From Bacillota bacterium (GTDB lineage Bacteria > Bacillota > Clostridia > Lachnospirales > Lachnospiraceae), in the NCBI GenBank assembly GCA_023414355.1, contig JAEZOB010000040.1:62001-126000 (forward strand): DNA of 64,000 bases. The letters are read 5' to 3'. The notes below the pieces were generated by a model, which saw only the letters and a list, made by a program, of their open reading frames with translations, searched no databases and was not told where the DNA came from. Shown one piece after another: positions 1 through 9,094 of the stretch. The position numbers and the translations under genes are program-made. Position 1 is the first letter of the stretch. Each line of letters starts with the position of its first letter.

Positions 1-1238
1 GTTCCTGGAAGGTTATGAACGAGACTAGTATTTGTAGTGCCAAAAAATCTTTCTATAGAACCTTTCCATTCCGGTACTTTAGGGGGGCATATCTGCAATA
101 CGATTCCTAACTGGTAACAGGCATCAGTCATTGACTTGTTTTTAAATTCGTTACCATTATCAATTACTAACGTCTTTGGAACGCCAAAAGCATTCCATTC
201 ATTCTCAATGAATGGATACATATCTTTCACATAAGACTTATCTGTCATAATACTTTTAATACATTGGGATACTTCCGGCCAGCCAACACCATTGCTTAGC
301 CCCAAACTAAACCCTAGAGCATTTCTAGTAAACTTATCAATAGCCAATACAAGAAATGGTCTACCTATCTCTGTCCCATCCTCTTCTTTAATAATAATGT
401 CAACTGGGGTATGGTCAATCTCTACCCGTTCTAAAGGGAAACTTGTTTCTACCCCATTACCTTGTCCTTTGAACTTATTATCGGCTGTTTTTTTGCTGTA
501 TCTGCTTGCAATAGATTGGTATTCTGGGATCTTTGATACATATCTAGCTAAGGTAGAATAGGGTGGAACATCAAGTTTGTATATAGAAAATTTATTATGT
601 TCAGAAATCATATCTGTTAGATTAAGCCACAAATCATTAATAGAAATTCTTTGCTTGTTTTTATAATATACATTTATTGATTCGTTAATAAGTTCATATA
701 CTTTTGTAGATATTCTAGGATTTCCTTTACCTCCACAGTTATGATAGGAGGGCAGTAATGATCTGATGTCACCACATGACTCTTTATATGCTTTAAGCCA
801 TCTGTAAATGCTTTGGCTACTAACTGTATGATAAACTAAACAACCATTAAGATTCTTCTTTGCTTTCTCGGGATTCTCAGACCATGAATTAACCTCATCA
901 GCTCTTGAAATGGCATTTTGCTCTGAAGTTACAAGAAGGGGTTTAATTACTTCGTATCGAAAGATTGCTTCCTCCTTAAAACCTGATTCACCTAATTCGC
1001 CTAAGGCATAGGATGTATTCATGACACCACTAGTCTTTGATAAGTTCTTACCGGTACATTCGAATTTAAGGTTTCCATCACTTAAAGCCTTAATTAGCTC
1101 ACCTTGTGTAAATATTTGTGGCACATTGAAATTCTCTTTTTCAACTTGTACTTTAAAATTAGGTAACTTTTTTAGAACTTGATACGTGTCTTCAAAGAGC
1201 ATGAATCTAATACCAGGCTTTAGTTGAACAGGAAACAT
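1..1238 (-). CDS. tnsB: TnsB-like transposase, DDE integrase family (partial, C-terminus beyond window)
   Basis: Catalytic strand-transfer subunit of the Tn7-like transposase. The minus frame is open without a stop from ATG at 1238 to the window edge (412 codons). N-terminal 200 residues carry helix-turn-helix-like sequence; the rve core follows with D275 (VEIDHTPVD), D360 (LVIDNGNEF) and E396 (KGSIERFFG), a D-D35-E spacing as in TnsB/TniA/Mu families. GGTGGTGAG precedes the start and the gene lies 12 bp after tnsA, so both are probably cotranscribed. TniA of Tn5053-type elements shares the core, but the adjacent TnsA makes TnsB the better name. Confidence 0.93.
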   Translation of the reverse strand, partial: MFPVQLKPGIRFMLFEDTYQVLKKLPNFKVQVEKENFNVPQIFTQGELIKALSDGNLKFECTGKNLSKTSGVMNTSYALGELGESGFKEEAIFRYEVIKPLLVTSEQNAISRADEVNSWSENPEKAKKNLNGCLVYHTVSSQSIYRWLKAYKESCGDIRSLLPSYHNCGGKGNPRISTKVYELINESINVYYKNKQRISINDLWLNLTDMISEHNKFSIYKLDVPPYSTLARYVSKIPEYQSIASRYSKKTADNKFKGQGNGVETSFPLERVEIDHTPVDIIIKEEDGTEIGRPFLVLAIDKFTRNALGFSLGLSNGVGWPEVSQCIKSIMTDKSYVKDMYPFIENEWNAFGVPKTLVIDNGNEFKNKSMTDACYQLGIVLQICPPKVPEWKGSIERFFGTTNTSLVHNLPG

Positions 1239-1250
1239 AATCTCACCACC

Positions 1251-1907
1251 CTATTGATTATTTAAATAAATAAAAGAGTTTCTTGTGATCGGTTCTTCTA
1301 AATCTGTACCTATTTCTTGATAATACAGCATATTTAAAATATAAGCATAAATAGTCGGTTTGTTCTCTTTGACGCACATGCTCGAAAGCAATTGGTTTAT
1401 TGTTTGAACTTGATACGATGAAACTAAAACATTTATTATGGTGTTTTTAATATCCTTTGGAACTATAATATTTGAGTATGAAAAGAGAAGGCGTATGTTT
1501 TTAAGCACATTACCTGTACGTATATCTTTTTCTGTGACTATTCTAAAATCTGAATATCCATTTGCATCACAGTAAAGTGCAACAGCATTAAATTTATTGA
1601 TAGTAGTTTCATCGTGGAGTATTTTAACTAACTTGGCATGTGGTTTAACTTCAACTAACTGCTTTCTGTCTTTTCTCTGAATTTCAAAATCCGGATAGCA
1701 CTTTCTAAGTCGATTGTTAACACGATAGGTAATTTCTAGGGGCTGTTCTTTGTAACTAATTACGTCCCTGTCATATTCTAGTAAGTATATATAGTCTCGT
1801 TCTATAAGGGATTCAAAAGACACCGGCCGCTCATTTTTTTTACTTGGGAAGTATCCAATATTTTTTCTTGACCTCGTATTAACAATTTTACGTGCAGGTT
1901 TATACAT
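1251..1907 (-). CDS. tnsA: TnsA-like endonuclease
   Basis: Makes the 5'-end nicks that turn TnsB action into cut-and-paste transposition. 218 aa from ATG 1907, preceded by GGGGGGTG at a 7-nt distance (a GTG at 1916 is also in frame but sits inside that ribosome binding site). The restriction-enzyme-like core is visible: E36 in the ESLIERDY segment, D73 in CYPDF and E86-x-K88 in LVEVK. The C-terminal part is helical, as expected for the TnsC/DNA-binding half. Length is slightly below that of Tn7 TnsA (about 270 aa). It lies between a small HTH gene (15 bp upstream) and tnsB (12 bp downstream). Confidence 0.92.
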   Translation of the reverse strand: MYKPARKIVNTRSRKNIGYFPSKKNERPVSFESLIERDYIYLLEYDRDVISYKEQPLEITYRVNNRLRKCYPDFEIQRKDRKQLVEVKPHAKLVKILHDETTINKFNAVALYCDANGYSDFRIVTEKDIRTGNVLKNIRLLFSYSNIIVPKDIKNTIINVLVSSYQVQTINQLLSSMCVKENKPTIYAYILNMLYYQEIGTDLEEPITRNSFIYLNNQ

Positions 1908-1922
1908 AATAAGCACCCCCCA

Positions 1923-2144
1923 CTATTCTTTGCGATTTGATGGTCTATAATACTTTCTTCGAAGTTCCTCTTGTAACTCTTTCCTCTTTAAGACATCTGA
2001 CAATAAATATACATTCTTCTTAATTGGGATTAGCTTTCCTGATTTGGCCATCTGGCTAAGCCGGGCCCTTTTAATATCTAAAAGTTCTGTTACTTCCTTT
2101 GAAGTTAGCACTAGATCTCTAATCATTCTGTCATCAATATTCAT
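1923..2144 (-). CDS. small helix-turn-helix protein of the tns operon
   Basis: 73 aa, mostly one DNA-binding domain: LTSKEVTELLDIKRARLSQMAKSGKL resembles the excisionase/MerR-type winged helix (segment about 12-40), followed by YLLSDVL and a basic tail. It sits inside the transposition operon between tniQ and tnsA with short gaps (61 and 15 bp). Small HTH proteins near Tn7-like and CAST tns genes can act as regulators; a role as repressor or transposition cofactor here is inference only. Confidence 0.75.
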   Translation of the reverse strand: MNIDDRMIRDLVLTSKEVTELLDIKRARLSQMAKSGKLIPIKKNVYLLSDVLKRKELQEELRRKYYRPSNRKE

Positions 2145-2205
2145 AAATTACACCGATCCATATTTTTCCTTTATCTTATCATACCTATAAACAATTGTAA
2201 ATAGG

Positions 2206-3990
2206 TTAGGCATTATAATCTAATAATCTTTCATGAATATACTTAGTCAAATCAGGGAAATTACGGACAAGTACAGTTCTGCTAACACCAATAGACTTAT
2301 AGAGTTCTTCGCTACTTATTTGATTATTTTTTAAATGAGATTTGTATAATACTTCATTTACTTTATTAAGGATTTCATTCCTATAACTTTCTTTGAATAA
2401 GCATGCTTGCACTCTCTTATATTCTTTGACTTTCGGAAGTAGGCCCCATAGTCTTAAAGATTCCGGACATATATCTAATTTATCGCATATTGAATTAATC
2501 GTAATCGGTATGCCACTGTCAATTAATTGTTCAACTACAGATGTGAACATTCTCTCTCGCTCTTCCCGAGATGATGCCTTGTCAGGTCTGCGAATTCTTT
2601 TGTTAAATTGCAGTAACTGACATTCAATGCTTAACCAATAATACAAAAAGTCATTGTACTTGAGTCCTAATTCACATCGGATTTTTTTTGCCGGAATACC
2701 TTTTATAACATTATTTTTAATCCTTGACATAATGACTTCATCATGGAATGAAGGTATATTAACTGGTAGATCATCTTGGGCTATAAGATGATTAGCAGCT
2801 AAGAAGATAATTGACCTTGTCACTTTGTCTTGAGAAGAATTAAGGTTAACAGTTAAATCCTTTAATGTACTGCAGCTGCTAAGTAGAGGTCTTGCTTTTT
2901 TCCAGGCAAACTGAATAAAGTAATTTCTTTCACAGAGTAATCCATTAGTATCAAGAGCATACTCAGTAGCACATGATTCGCAGTACATATAATATTTTAG
3001 TGTCCCGCCTGATTTGTGAAGCTTTAAAGAAGTTGGCGACCGCTTTAGTGAACCATTCTTAAGATATTGTTCACACCAAGGGGCTTGGCAACTATAATTC
3101 TCAATCAATCTTACTTTTGGATTTAAGATTGATTCGATATATTCTTGGGGTAAACTCATACTGAAGAAATCTTGCATTGGGACATTACATATACGCAAAA
3201 AATGCAAAATTGATCCTAAATGTATAAATGTCAGTGATGATTTAGTACTTCTTGCTATTTGCATTATAGAAGACAATGTTGTCTTCTCATCCAAGGTCAG
3301 ATTGTTTTTATAAGGTTCTATTAAAAATAAAATTCGTAGAGCCATATTCTGTACATTACTTATGTTATCATTTGGATGTAAAGGTGATGTTTTCTGATTA
3401 AGTATATAATGCCAATCATCATAGACTCTTTGTTCTTTGCTACTGCTGACATATTGAGTTCTAGTGCTATTACATAAATCAAAACCACAAGTAGGGCACT
3501 TTTTAATATCTGCTGAATTAGGGAGTATGGGTATAAAGCTATTACAATTACTACACTTTGTATTAAGTTCAAGTCCATGTTTCTCACAATAATTTATTTC
3601 TGTTACCTGCCATATTAATTTGAAGTACGGTTTTTCAGAGATGCATTTGGGGCAAAATTTTCTGTTAGTATCGATGAGATTACTTAATATTCGGCTATGA
3701 TTCATATCATATATATCAACGCCAAATTTTCTGAACACATGCGTAAACGTTAGATCCTCAAGTGCATCTCGACTGGTTAATAGCAATGAGGATAATAAGC
3801 ATAGATCTATAGTGCTAGATGGGGTTACATCAACTAATCTAGAAATAGATGATTGAGGATAATGAGTATTTGATATAAGTACATGGCGCCATAGATAGTG
3901 AGGACTTATATAATTAGAATTTGATATTCTTTGAAGATAACTTGAAAGACACTCTTCTTGTTCAATTGCAGGCCTGATTAGAAATTCCAT
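2206..3990 (-). CDS. tniQ: TniQ/TnsD-family target-site selector
   Basis: 594 aa, the length range of TnsD-type proteins rather than short CAST TniQ. Residues 1-45 (FLIRPAIEQEECLSSYLQRIS) match the TniQ N-terminus; zinc-ribbon cysteines follow at about 113-175 (FCPKC, YCEKH, CSNC, CPTC). The remaining 400 residues are helical with several HTH-like segments, as in TnsD, which reads a specific attachment site next to a conserved gene. AGGAGG at 8 nt supports the ATG. It is the first gene of the minus-strand tns block, divergent from the cargo. Which site it recognises cannot be read from this window. Confidence 0.88.
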   Translation of the reverse strand: MEFLIRPAIEQEECLSSYLQRISNSNYISPHYLWRHVLISNTHYPQSSISRLVDVTPSSTIDLCLLSSLLLTSRDALEDLTFTHVFRKFGVDIYDMNHSRILSNLIDTNRKFCPKCISEKPYFKLIWQVTEINYCEKHGLELNTKCSNCNSFIPILPNSADIKKCPTCGFDLCNSTRTQYVSSSKEQRVYDDWHYILNQKTSPLHPNDNISNVQNMALRILFLIEPYKNNLTLDEKTTLSSIMQIARSTKSSLTFIHLGSILHFLRICNVPMQDFFSMSLPQEYIESILNPKVRLIENYSCQAPWCEQYLKNGSLKRSPTSLKLHKSGGTLKYYMYCESCATEYALDTNGLLCERNYFIQFAWKKARPLLSSCSTLKDLTVNLNSSQDKVTRSIIFLAANHLIAQDDLPVNIPSFHDEVIMSRIKNNVIKGIPAKKIRCELGLKYNDFLYYWLSIECQLLQFNKRIRRPDKASSREERERMFTSVVEQLIDSGIPITINSICDKLDICPESLRLWGLLPKVKEYKRVQACLFKESYRNEILNKVNEVLYKSHLKNNQISSEELYKSIGVSRTVLVRNFPDLTKYIHERLLDYNA

Positions 3991-4288
3991 CTAATTCCTC
4001 CTATATTTACTAATTAGTTTTTCTGGGTTATTAGAAAATATACATGGATAATTGGAGAAGGGTATTTAAAACGTATTACAAATTAAGATATAGATAATTA
4101 GTTTGTAAATAACTATTTTATTTTGTCGAGAATAGTGGTAATATATGGGTAATTGAATTGTATCAAATTAATAGAATAAATAGAGAAGAATGAAAATGAA
4201 CTATATTATCAATAATGGTAAGTTCGGAATAAGGATAGTAATTCTATTACTAAAGATATAAGCCCATTAACATGTTGGAGAATATAAA
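3991..4288. other. divergent intergenic region between tns operon and cargo
   Basis: 298 bp, strongly AT-rich, between the divergent tniQ and DUF4238 genes. It must hold promoters for both directions, but I see no near-consensus sigma-A pair and no repeats like those at the transposon end. Confidence 0.4.
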
Positions 4289-5239
4289 ATGAGCAAACCC
4301 AAAAAACATCACTTTGTCCCGCAAGCTTATTTGAAGTTTTTTTCCGAAGAAAATACTAAAGGTGAATATTATATTCAAGTTTTTGATAAAATTTCAGGGA
4401 CAGTATTCACTGCAAATATAGGAGATATAGCTGAAAAGAAAAATTTCAACAAAGTTGAGAAGGAACGATTTGTCTTTACTACTCCGAATGAGGATCCTTT
4501 ATATTATGAATATAAATATTCTGAAATATTTGAGAGTAGAATCCCCCAAATAATCAGAAATATCACTTCAACATGTACTTTATGTAAATCAACAGTACCA
4601 GTATTAACTGATAATATAAAAAAAGACCTTGCAATGATGATCATTGTACAGCTTTTAAGAACACCTCAATCACGTAGATATTCATATGATATTGGGAGGC
4701 CGATTAGTGATAGAGTAATTATGAATATTCGCGAACAAATTGGATCCTTACATAACAACATAAGGAAGAATGAATTCTTAAGTGTTCTTGATGATTTTGA
4801 GTATAATGAAAAATTCATTAACTCTTATCACCTTCAGTTTTCAACGGACATAGATAGATTGGAAAAATATGCTCAAATTCTTATAGAAAACAGATCATGG
4901 GTGATTTATGAAAATGATCTATATAAGTTTATTCCCTTTGTAACAAGTGATAACCCTGTTGTAATGTTGAATATGAAAACAGGAGATCTCGGATTTGGAG
5001 TTAATGGCCTTGATAATCACATGACTGTTATTAATATGTCTTTAACGCCAAAATATATGGTTTCAATGTATCACAAAAGGAACTTGTTTGGCCATTATTC
5101 TCAGTCTTATGAAAACATGTGCATTCCTGTTGATGATAAAAAATTTGTTATCAACCAAACGTTGCTTCAAATAGAACAAGCTACAAGACAAGTTTATACA
5201 AAGCCTAGTCAAAGTATATTATTGGATGCTCTTGATTAA
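4289..5239 (+). CDS. DUF4238 domain protein
   Basis: 316 aa. The N-terminus KHHFVPQAYLKFFSEE carries the KHHxVPxxYL signature that defines DUF4238. The middle is helical and the C-terminal third has short strands with TSDNPVVM. No catalytic motif or transmembrane segment is evident. A GGAG site precedes ATG 4289. DUF4238 proteins are of unknown biochemical function and are common in accessory and mobile regions; its place between the Tn7-like machinery and a reverse-transcriptase pair suggests a defence-related cargo role, which is inference. Confidence 0.8.
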   Translation: MSKPKKHHFVPQAYLKFFSEENTKGEYYIQVFDKISGTVFTANIGDIAEKKNFNKVEKERFVFTTPNEDPLYYEYKYSEIFESRIPQIIRNITSTCTLCKSTVPVLTDNIKKDLAMMIIVQLLRTPQSRRYSYDIGRPISDRVIMNIREQIGSLHNNIRKNEFLSVLDDFEYNEKFINSYHLQFSTDIDRLEKYAQILIENRSWVIYENDLYKFIPFVTSDNPVVMLNMKTGDLGFGVNGLDNHMTVINMSLTPKYMVSMYHKRNLFGHYSQSYENMCIPVDDKKFVINQTLLQIEQATRQVYTKPSQSILLDALD

Positions 5240-5400
5240 AGCTCTTAAATTAAACATAATTCATTATTAAGGAATATATGTAGAGACGTCAAATAGGAGA
5301 AAACTTAAAGGTCAAATAGTGGCAAGCATTTTATTAACTCAGGAGGAAATTGTATTTTAATCCTTTGAGATCAGAATAGATTTTATGGAGGATAGCTATT

Positions 5401-6753
5401 ATGAGAATCACGAATGAGATACTACGAGCAGTTAAGCATCTAAATGCTAATGCTTCAGTTAGCACAAAGATTGATGACGCCCAAATCGAAGCCTCTGTAA
5501 TCCATACTATTGACGATTTAGAAAATAAAAATTACGATTTTTCGATTTATGATTCAATCGTCTTAAAACAAGGCACTAAAAAACGTCATGTGAAATTGTA
5601 CAGGCTGTTTTCAACGGAGAACATCCTATGCCAGTACATAAAGCAGATAATGGATAAGCGATTCAAGATAAAGTACCCGAATCGGAACAAATCCGTGCAT
5701 ACGCTGTTCGACTTCCTAAAGGCAGTTAAACAGATGTCAGAGTTTACTATAATAAAATTTGATTTCAAGGACTATTTCAATTCCGTATCTTCTGTTTATG
5801 TCTTTGAGAAATATATAAAAGGGCAAATGACAGACCGTAGCGAAGCAGAACTTATATCTGCGTTCGCCAGTCAGACGAAATATTCGTATGCAGGATTAAA
5901 TACTTCAAATTTATTCTCAGAGATAATAGCTATAAAGTTCGATGAACTAATCAGGCAAGAGTTCTCACAATATGGATTACTTTTTTTCGAGCGATATATT
6001 GACGATACCTTCATCATTCTGAACCAGCACTTGGAGCAGACCATCTGTGACAAAATATTAAATGATTCCCTTCGTGAAATATACCATGATACGAGCATTT
6101 CGACTGCCGTCCCATGTAAGACCAAGTTCAACCCTTCGAAGTTCAAAATGATAACCCGACGCTCTTTAACCGTCAATCCATCATCAATAGACTTCTTAGG
6201 CTATGAGTTCTTTTTTAAAACAGGTACAAGAGGAGCAGTAATAATTCAGTATGGGATAACTCCAGAAAAACGAAACAAATATAACAGGCGCATAGATGAA
6301 ATCATTGAAGACTATGTAAGAAATAATGATATAGAACTTCTTCGCCATAGAATATCAGCATTTGCTTCGCGTACGGTTTATGTAAGCAAGAAGTATAACA
6401 TCAATATTTGGAAAGTAAAAGGGTTTATCAACAACTATGGTGAATTGCGATTCATGATTGGCACGACCCTACTGCACCCTGATACAAAGGCTTTTTTAGA
6501 GGACATGATTGAGGATGCATTTTCGCGAAACACTGTATCACTCCCTTACTTTTTGATAAATGCCAGGGATCAACAAGGGTATAATTTATTAAGGAATATG
6601 GAAGCCAACAGAACCTTGTTGCTCGTTGAACATGTCGGATATGATATGCAGGGTTTGAACAAGCTATGTGCACAAATCGGTATAGTTGTTAGCGGAAAAG
6701 GATATGGGACTTTGGTGCGAGAATATCTGATAAAAACGAAGGTAGGGTATTAA
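5401..6753 (+). CDS. drt3a: defence-associated reverse transcriptase, DRT3 Drt3a-like (UG3-type)
   Basis: 450 aa reverse transcriptase without intron-maturase or integrase domains. Motif A is visible as FDFKDYFNS (D121) and the catalytic box as Y199-I-D201-D202, within FFERYIDDTFIIL. GGAGG 8-9 nt upstream supports ATG 5401. A second, larger RT gene follows 189 bp later in the same direction, with a GC-rich hairpin-filled spacer between them. Two-RT loci of this layout and size are the hallmark of type 3 DRT systems (UG3 plus UG8 classes). Assignment to UG3 rests on gene pairing and length, not on a tree. Confidence 0.78.
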   Translation: MRITNEILRAVKHLNANASVSTKIDDAQIEASVIHTIDDLENKNYDFSIYDSIVLKQGTKKRHVKLYRLFSTENILCQYIKQIMDKRFKIKYPNRNKSVHTLFDFLKAVKQMSEFTIIKFDFKDYFNSVSSVYVFEKYIKGQMTDRSEAELISAFASQTKYSYAGLNTSNLFSEIIAIKFDELIRQEFSQYGLLFFERYIDDTFIILNQHLEQTICDKILNDSLREIYHDTSISTAVPCKTKFNPSKFKMITRRSLTVNPSSIDFLGYEFFFKTGTRGAVIIQYGITPEKRNKYNRRIDEIIEDYVRNNDIELLRHRISAFASRTVYVSKKYNINIWKVKGFINNYGELRFMIGTTLLHPDTKAFLEDMIEDAFSRNTVSLPYFLINARDQQGYNLLRNMEANRTLLLVEHVGYDMQGLNKLCAQIGIVVSGKGYGTLVREYLIKTKVGY

Positions 6754-6942
6754 TACAATAGGACAAGGTTGCCCTCGCCCTATTGCTGGAACCCCCCGTG
6801 GGGAGTTGCCTGAACGTAGTTCGCATCGTTATGTACAAGACACAGTCGATGTGCAAAACGCCGATGATGTGTGTGCGGCGAACCGCACGGCAAGGGAATT
6901 CACCTTGCAAGAATATTATAACATCTAAGGAGGTTATTTTCA
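6754..6942 (+). ncRNA. candidate DRT3 structural ncRNA between the two reverse transcriptases
   Basis: This spacer is far more GC-rich than its flanks and packed with hairpins: CAATAGG 6756-6762 with CCTATTG 6779-6785; CCC 6794-6796 with GGG 6801-6803; GAAC 6812-6815 with GTTC 6819-6822; CATCG 6824-6828 with CGATG 6847-6851; GTGCGG 6873-6878 with CCGCAC 6883-6888 (CGAA loop); GCAAGG 6890-6895 with CCTTGC 6903-6908. The loop of the fourth hairpin contains GACACAG (6839-6845), and TGTGTGTG lies at 6868-6875; either could be a dinucleotide template. Exact RNA ends are unknown. The ribosome binding site of the next gene (TAAGGAGG, 6926-6933) marks the 3' limit. Confidence 0.65.
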
Positions 6943-8940
6943 ATGGCTTGGAGTGGTCTGGAACGTAATAAGATGGATTACATTCTAACTGATCTACTAC
7001 CAGTAGAGTTGTCTGAGCGTTTTTCCTTCGGACCTTTCTATGACTTTCTATTACAAAAAAGGCAACAATTCGAATTGAAAGAAATTGTGGAGCAGATGAA
7101 AAAGGAATGTGTCAAAAGCGAGCACAAAATTTTCGATAATAAATGGGGAACAATGCCATTAAAATACAACATTCTCAAAGGCAACGATTCATTGAGGTGC
7201 ATGAGTCTTATACAGCCCTTTTCTGCTCTGAATATATACCTCTTTATGGAGTGCTTCCAAAAGGACATCATGAGTTTTTTTGAGGTGAATCATCGTTTCT
7301 CAATTCGCTACCATCGGAAGTGCAATGATTTGTATTACAAGACCCGATCCAGTAAAACCACACGATACATACAGAATTTCTCTCGAAAATTGAGAAAGAG
7401 CGTTTTGCAACAAACAGGAAATTATTTCAAAATACATCCCTTCGATTCTGTGAACGCATTTACATCATCTCGAAGTTGGCATATGTGCAATTACGAGTAC
7501 ACGCATTTTGCGAAGATTGATTACAAGTCCTGCTTTGATAGCATCTACTCTCACGTCTTTGCGTGGATAATTGAGCGAAACGTAGTGGATTCAAAGAACG
7601 CCAATAATACAAGTCTGTTTCTGACCATTGACAGAATTCTGATGAACATTAATGGTAAAGCCTCGAATGGTATAGTTGTCGGGCCAGAATACTCTCGCTT
7701 AATTGCTGAAATCCTACTTGAACAGATTGATAGCGAGGTATTCCTTGCACTTGCGCAGGAGGGTTATGTATGGAAAAAGGATTATAGGATTTTTCGTTAT
7801 GTTGACGACTTATATATATTTACGAATATTCCGCAATCCAGAGAAGCAATCGTGAGACACTACCGGAACGTGGGAAGCAAATACCTAATGAATCTCAACG
7901 AGCTGAAATACTTCGAGTGCGATACCCCTGCAACGTTTAGCAACTGGATTGAAAAGACACGGATACTTGCGGATAAAATTGACAAAAACTTTCATAGCAA
8001 GGCCGAATACAAAATACTAGATATCGCACATCAGTGTCTTGCAAAACATGATGAATATATACCTGTGGATAGGATGAAGGATGAGTTAATTGTTCTTATC
8101 AAGGAATACCCTAATGATAAAAGAACTATAATCTCCTTCTTACTGTCAACACTGTTGAATAAAATTGCCATGACCCGTGAGGGATATAGACTTTTTTGCG
8201 AGAACAAAACGGGCAAGGCCATGCTATTTGTGGAGTTTGCATTGTTCATGTACGCGTTCTGCCCTTGCTTTGATAACGCGAGAAAAGTTATCTCATTATT
8301 AGTGTACATGGACAAAGAAGTCGGCTTCTCTAAAAAGGGCAGCAGCGAGAATGATAAGCTCCAACGAGCATTCGACCGGTATGCTTTTGTTTTTCAGCGA
8401 GCTAACCTGCCCGACATTTGCGATTGGTTTGTCCTTTTCAACGACTTCAATATCTGTTTAAACTCACAGACAGAGGAAGCAATAATAAAAACTGCAGAGG
8501 CTATTGATAATCCGATAATTTGGGCGAACATACTACTTTACTCACATTATTACCAGCCATTCTTTGAAATAATAAAACAAAAAGTAGAGTTTATTGTTGA
8601 GAATAGGATTGATAGAATATCGCCTCGCGAGCAGATGCTACAAAATGAATTCTGGTATGTGCTTGTGTTTCACAATTGCATATTACTTGGTACGAGTTGT
8701 CAAAGAAAAATACAAAATGTCATCGACTCCATAAGAAACGATGCAATAAATAATCCAGACAACTTACCCAATAAGAGAATCTCGATGATGATTTGTGATT
8801 TTCTTGATTCAAAAGGGGGATTCTTCAATTGGGATAATAGCACGAGAGTAAGCGAAATACTCACATATCGCACATTTCAACGGACCTTGTTTAGACGATA
8901 TAAAAGCTCACGTTACGGACTATATGCAAGTATTGAGTAA
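6943..8940 (+). CDS. drt3b: defence-associated reverse transcriptase, DRT3 Drt3b-like (UG8-type)
   Basis: 665 aa. Motif A is KIDYKSCFDS (D193) and the catalytic box is Y286-V-D288-D289 (FRYVDDLYIF). About 350 residues follow the palm domain, helical and without a recognisable enzyme domain; such long C-terminal extensions are typical of the larger partner of DRT3 pairs. TAAGGAGG at 9 nt selects ATG 6943 over a second Met at codon 11. Downstream of the first RT and the spacer RNA in one operon-like run. Family knowledge: both RTs are needed for antiphage activity; here that is inferred. Confidence 0.78.
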   Translation: MAWSGLERNKMDYILTDLLPVELSERFSFGPFYDFLLQKRQQFELKEIVEQMKKECVKSEHKIFDNKWGTMPLKYNILKGNDSLRCMSLIQPFSALNIYLFMECFQKDIMSFFEVNHRFSIRYHRKCNDLYYKTRSSKTTRYIQNFSRKLRKSVLQQTGNYFKIHPFDSVNAFTSSRSWHMCNYEYTHFAKIDYKSCFDSIYSHVFAWIIERNVVDSKNANNTSLFLTIDRILMNINGKASNGIVVGPEYSRLIAEILLEQIDSEVFLALAQEGYVWKKDYRIFRYVDDLYIFTNIPQSREAIVRHYRNVGSKYLMNLNELKYFECDTPATFSNWIEKTRILADKIDKNFHSKAEYKILDIAHQCLAKHDEYIPVDRMKDELIVLIKEYPNDKRTIISFLLSTLLNKIAMTREGYRLFCENKTGKAMLFVEFALFMYAFCPCFDNARKVISLLVYMDKEVGFSKKGSSENDKLQRAFDRYAFVFQRANLPDICDWFVLFNDFNICLNSQTEEAIIKTAEAIDNPIIWANILLYSHYYQPFFEIIKQKVEFIVENRIDRISPREQMLQNEFWYVLVFHNCILLGTSCQRKIQNVIDSIRNDAINNPDNLPNKRISMMICDFLDSKGGFFNWDNSTRVSEILTYRTFQRTLFRRYKSSRYGLYASIE

Positions 8941-9094
8941 AATGAGATTTTCATAGAAGAAAAAATAAATTCATACTGATTGGTGCTTATATAAGAAAGA
9001 TAATTCGTATGAATTATTATATGATTAATCATGTTAAATAATAAGAAATACGGTATGCATATTAATATTACTGATAAAAAGAAGGGGAATAATA

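Noticed and set aside
292..561. Plus-strand 89-codon frame
   Set aside because: It is antisense to the TnsB catalytic core, whose DDE residues prove the minus-strand frame is real.
1..4000. CRISPR-associated transposon (CAST)
   Set aside because: No cas gene or repeat-spacer array is in view and TniQ is of the long TnsD type; cannot be excluded left of the window.
6689..6968. Short frames on both strands across the RT spacer
   Set aside because: They run through stable hairpins, have no ribosome binding site and read as low-quality protein; an RNA explains the region better.
5401..8940. Retron or group II intron RT
   Set aside because: No maturase domain, intron ends or msr/msd layout; two RTs with a spacer RNA fit a DRT system better.
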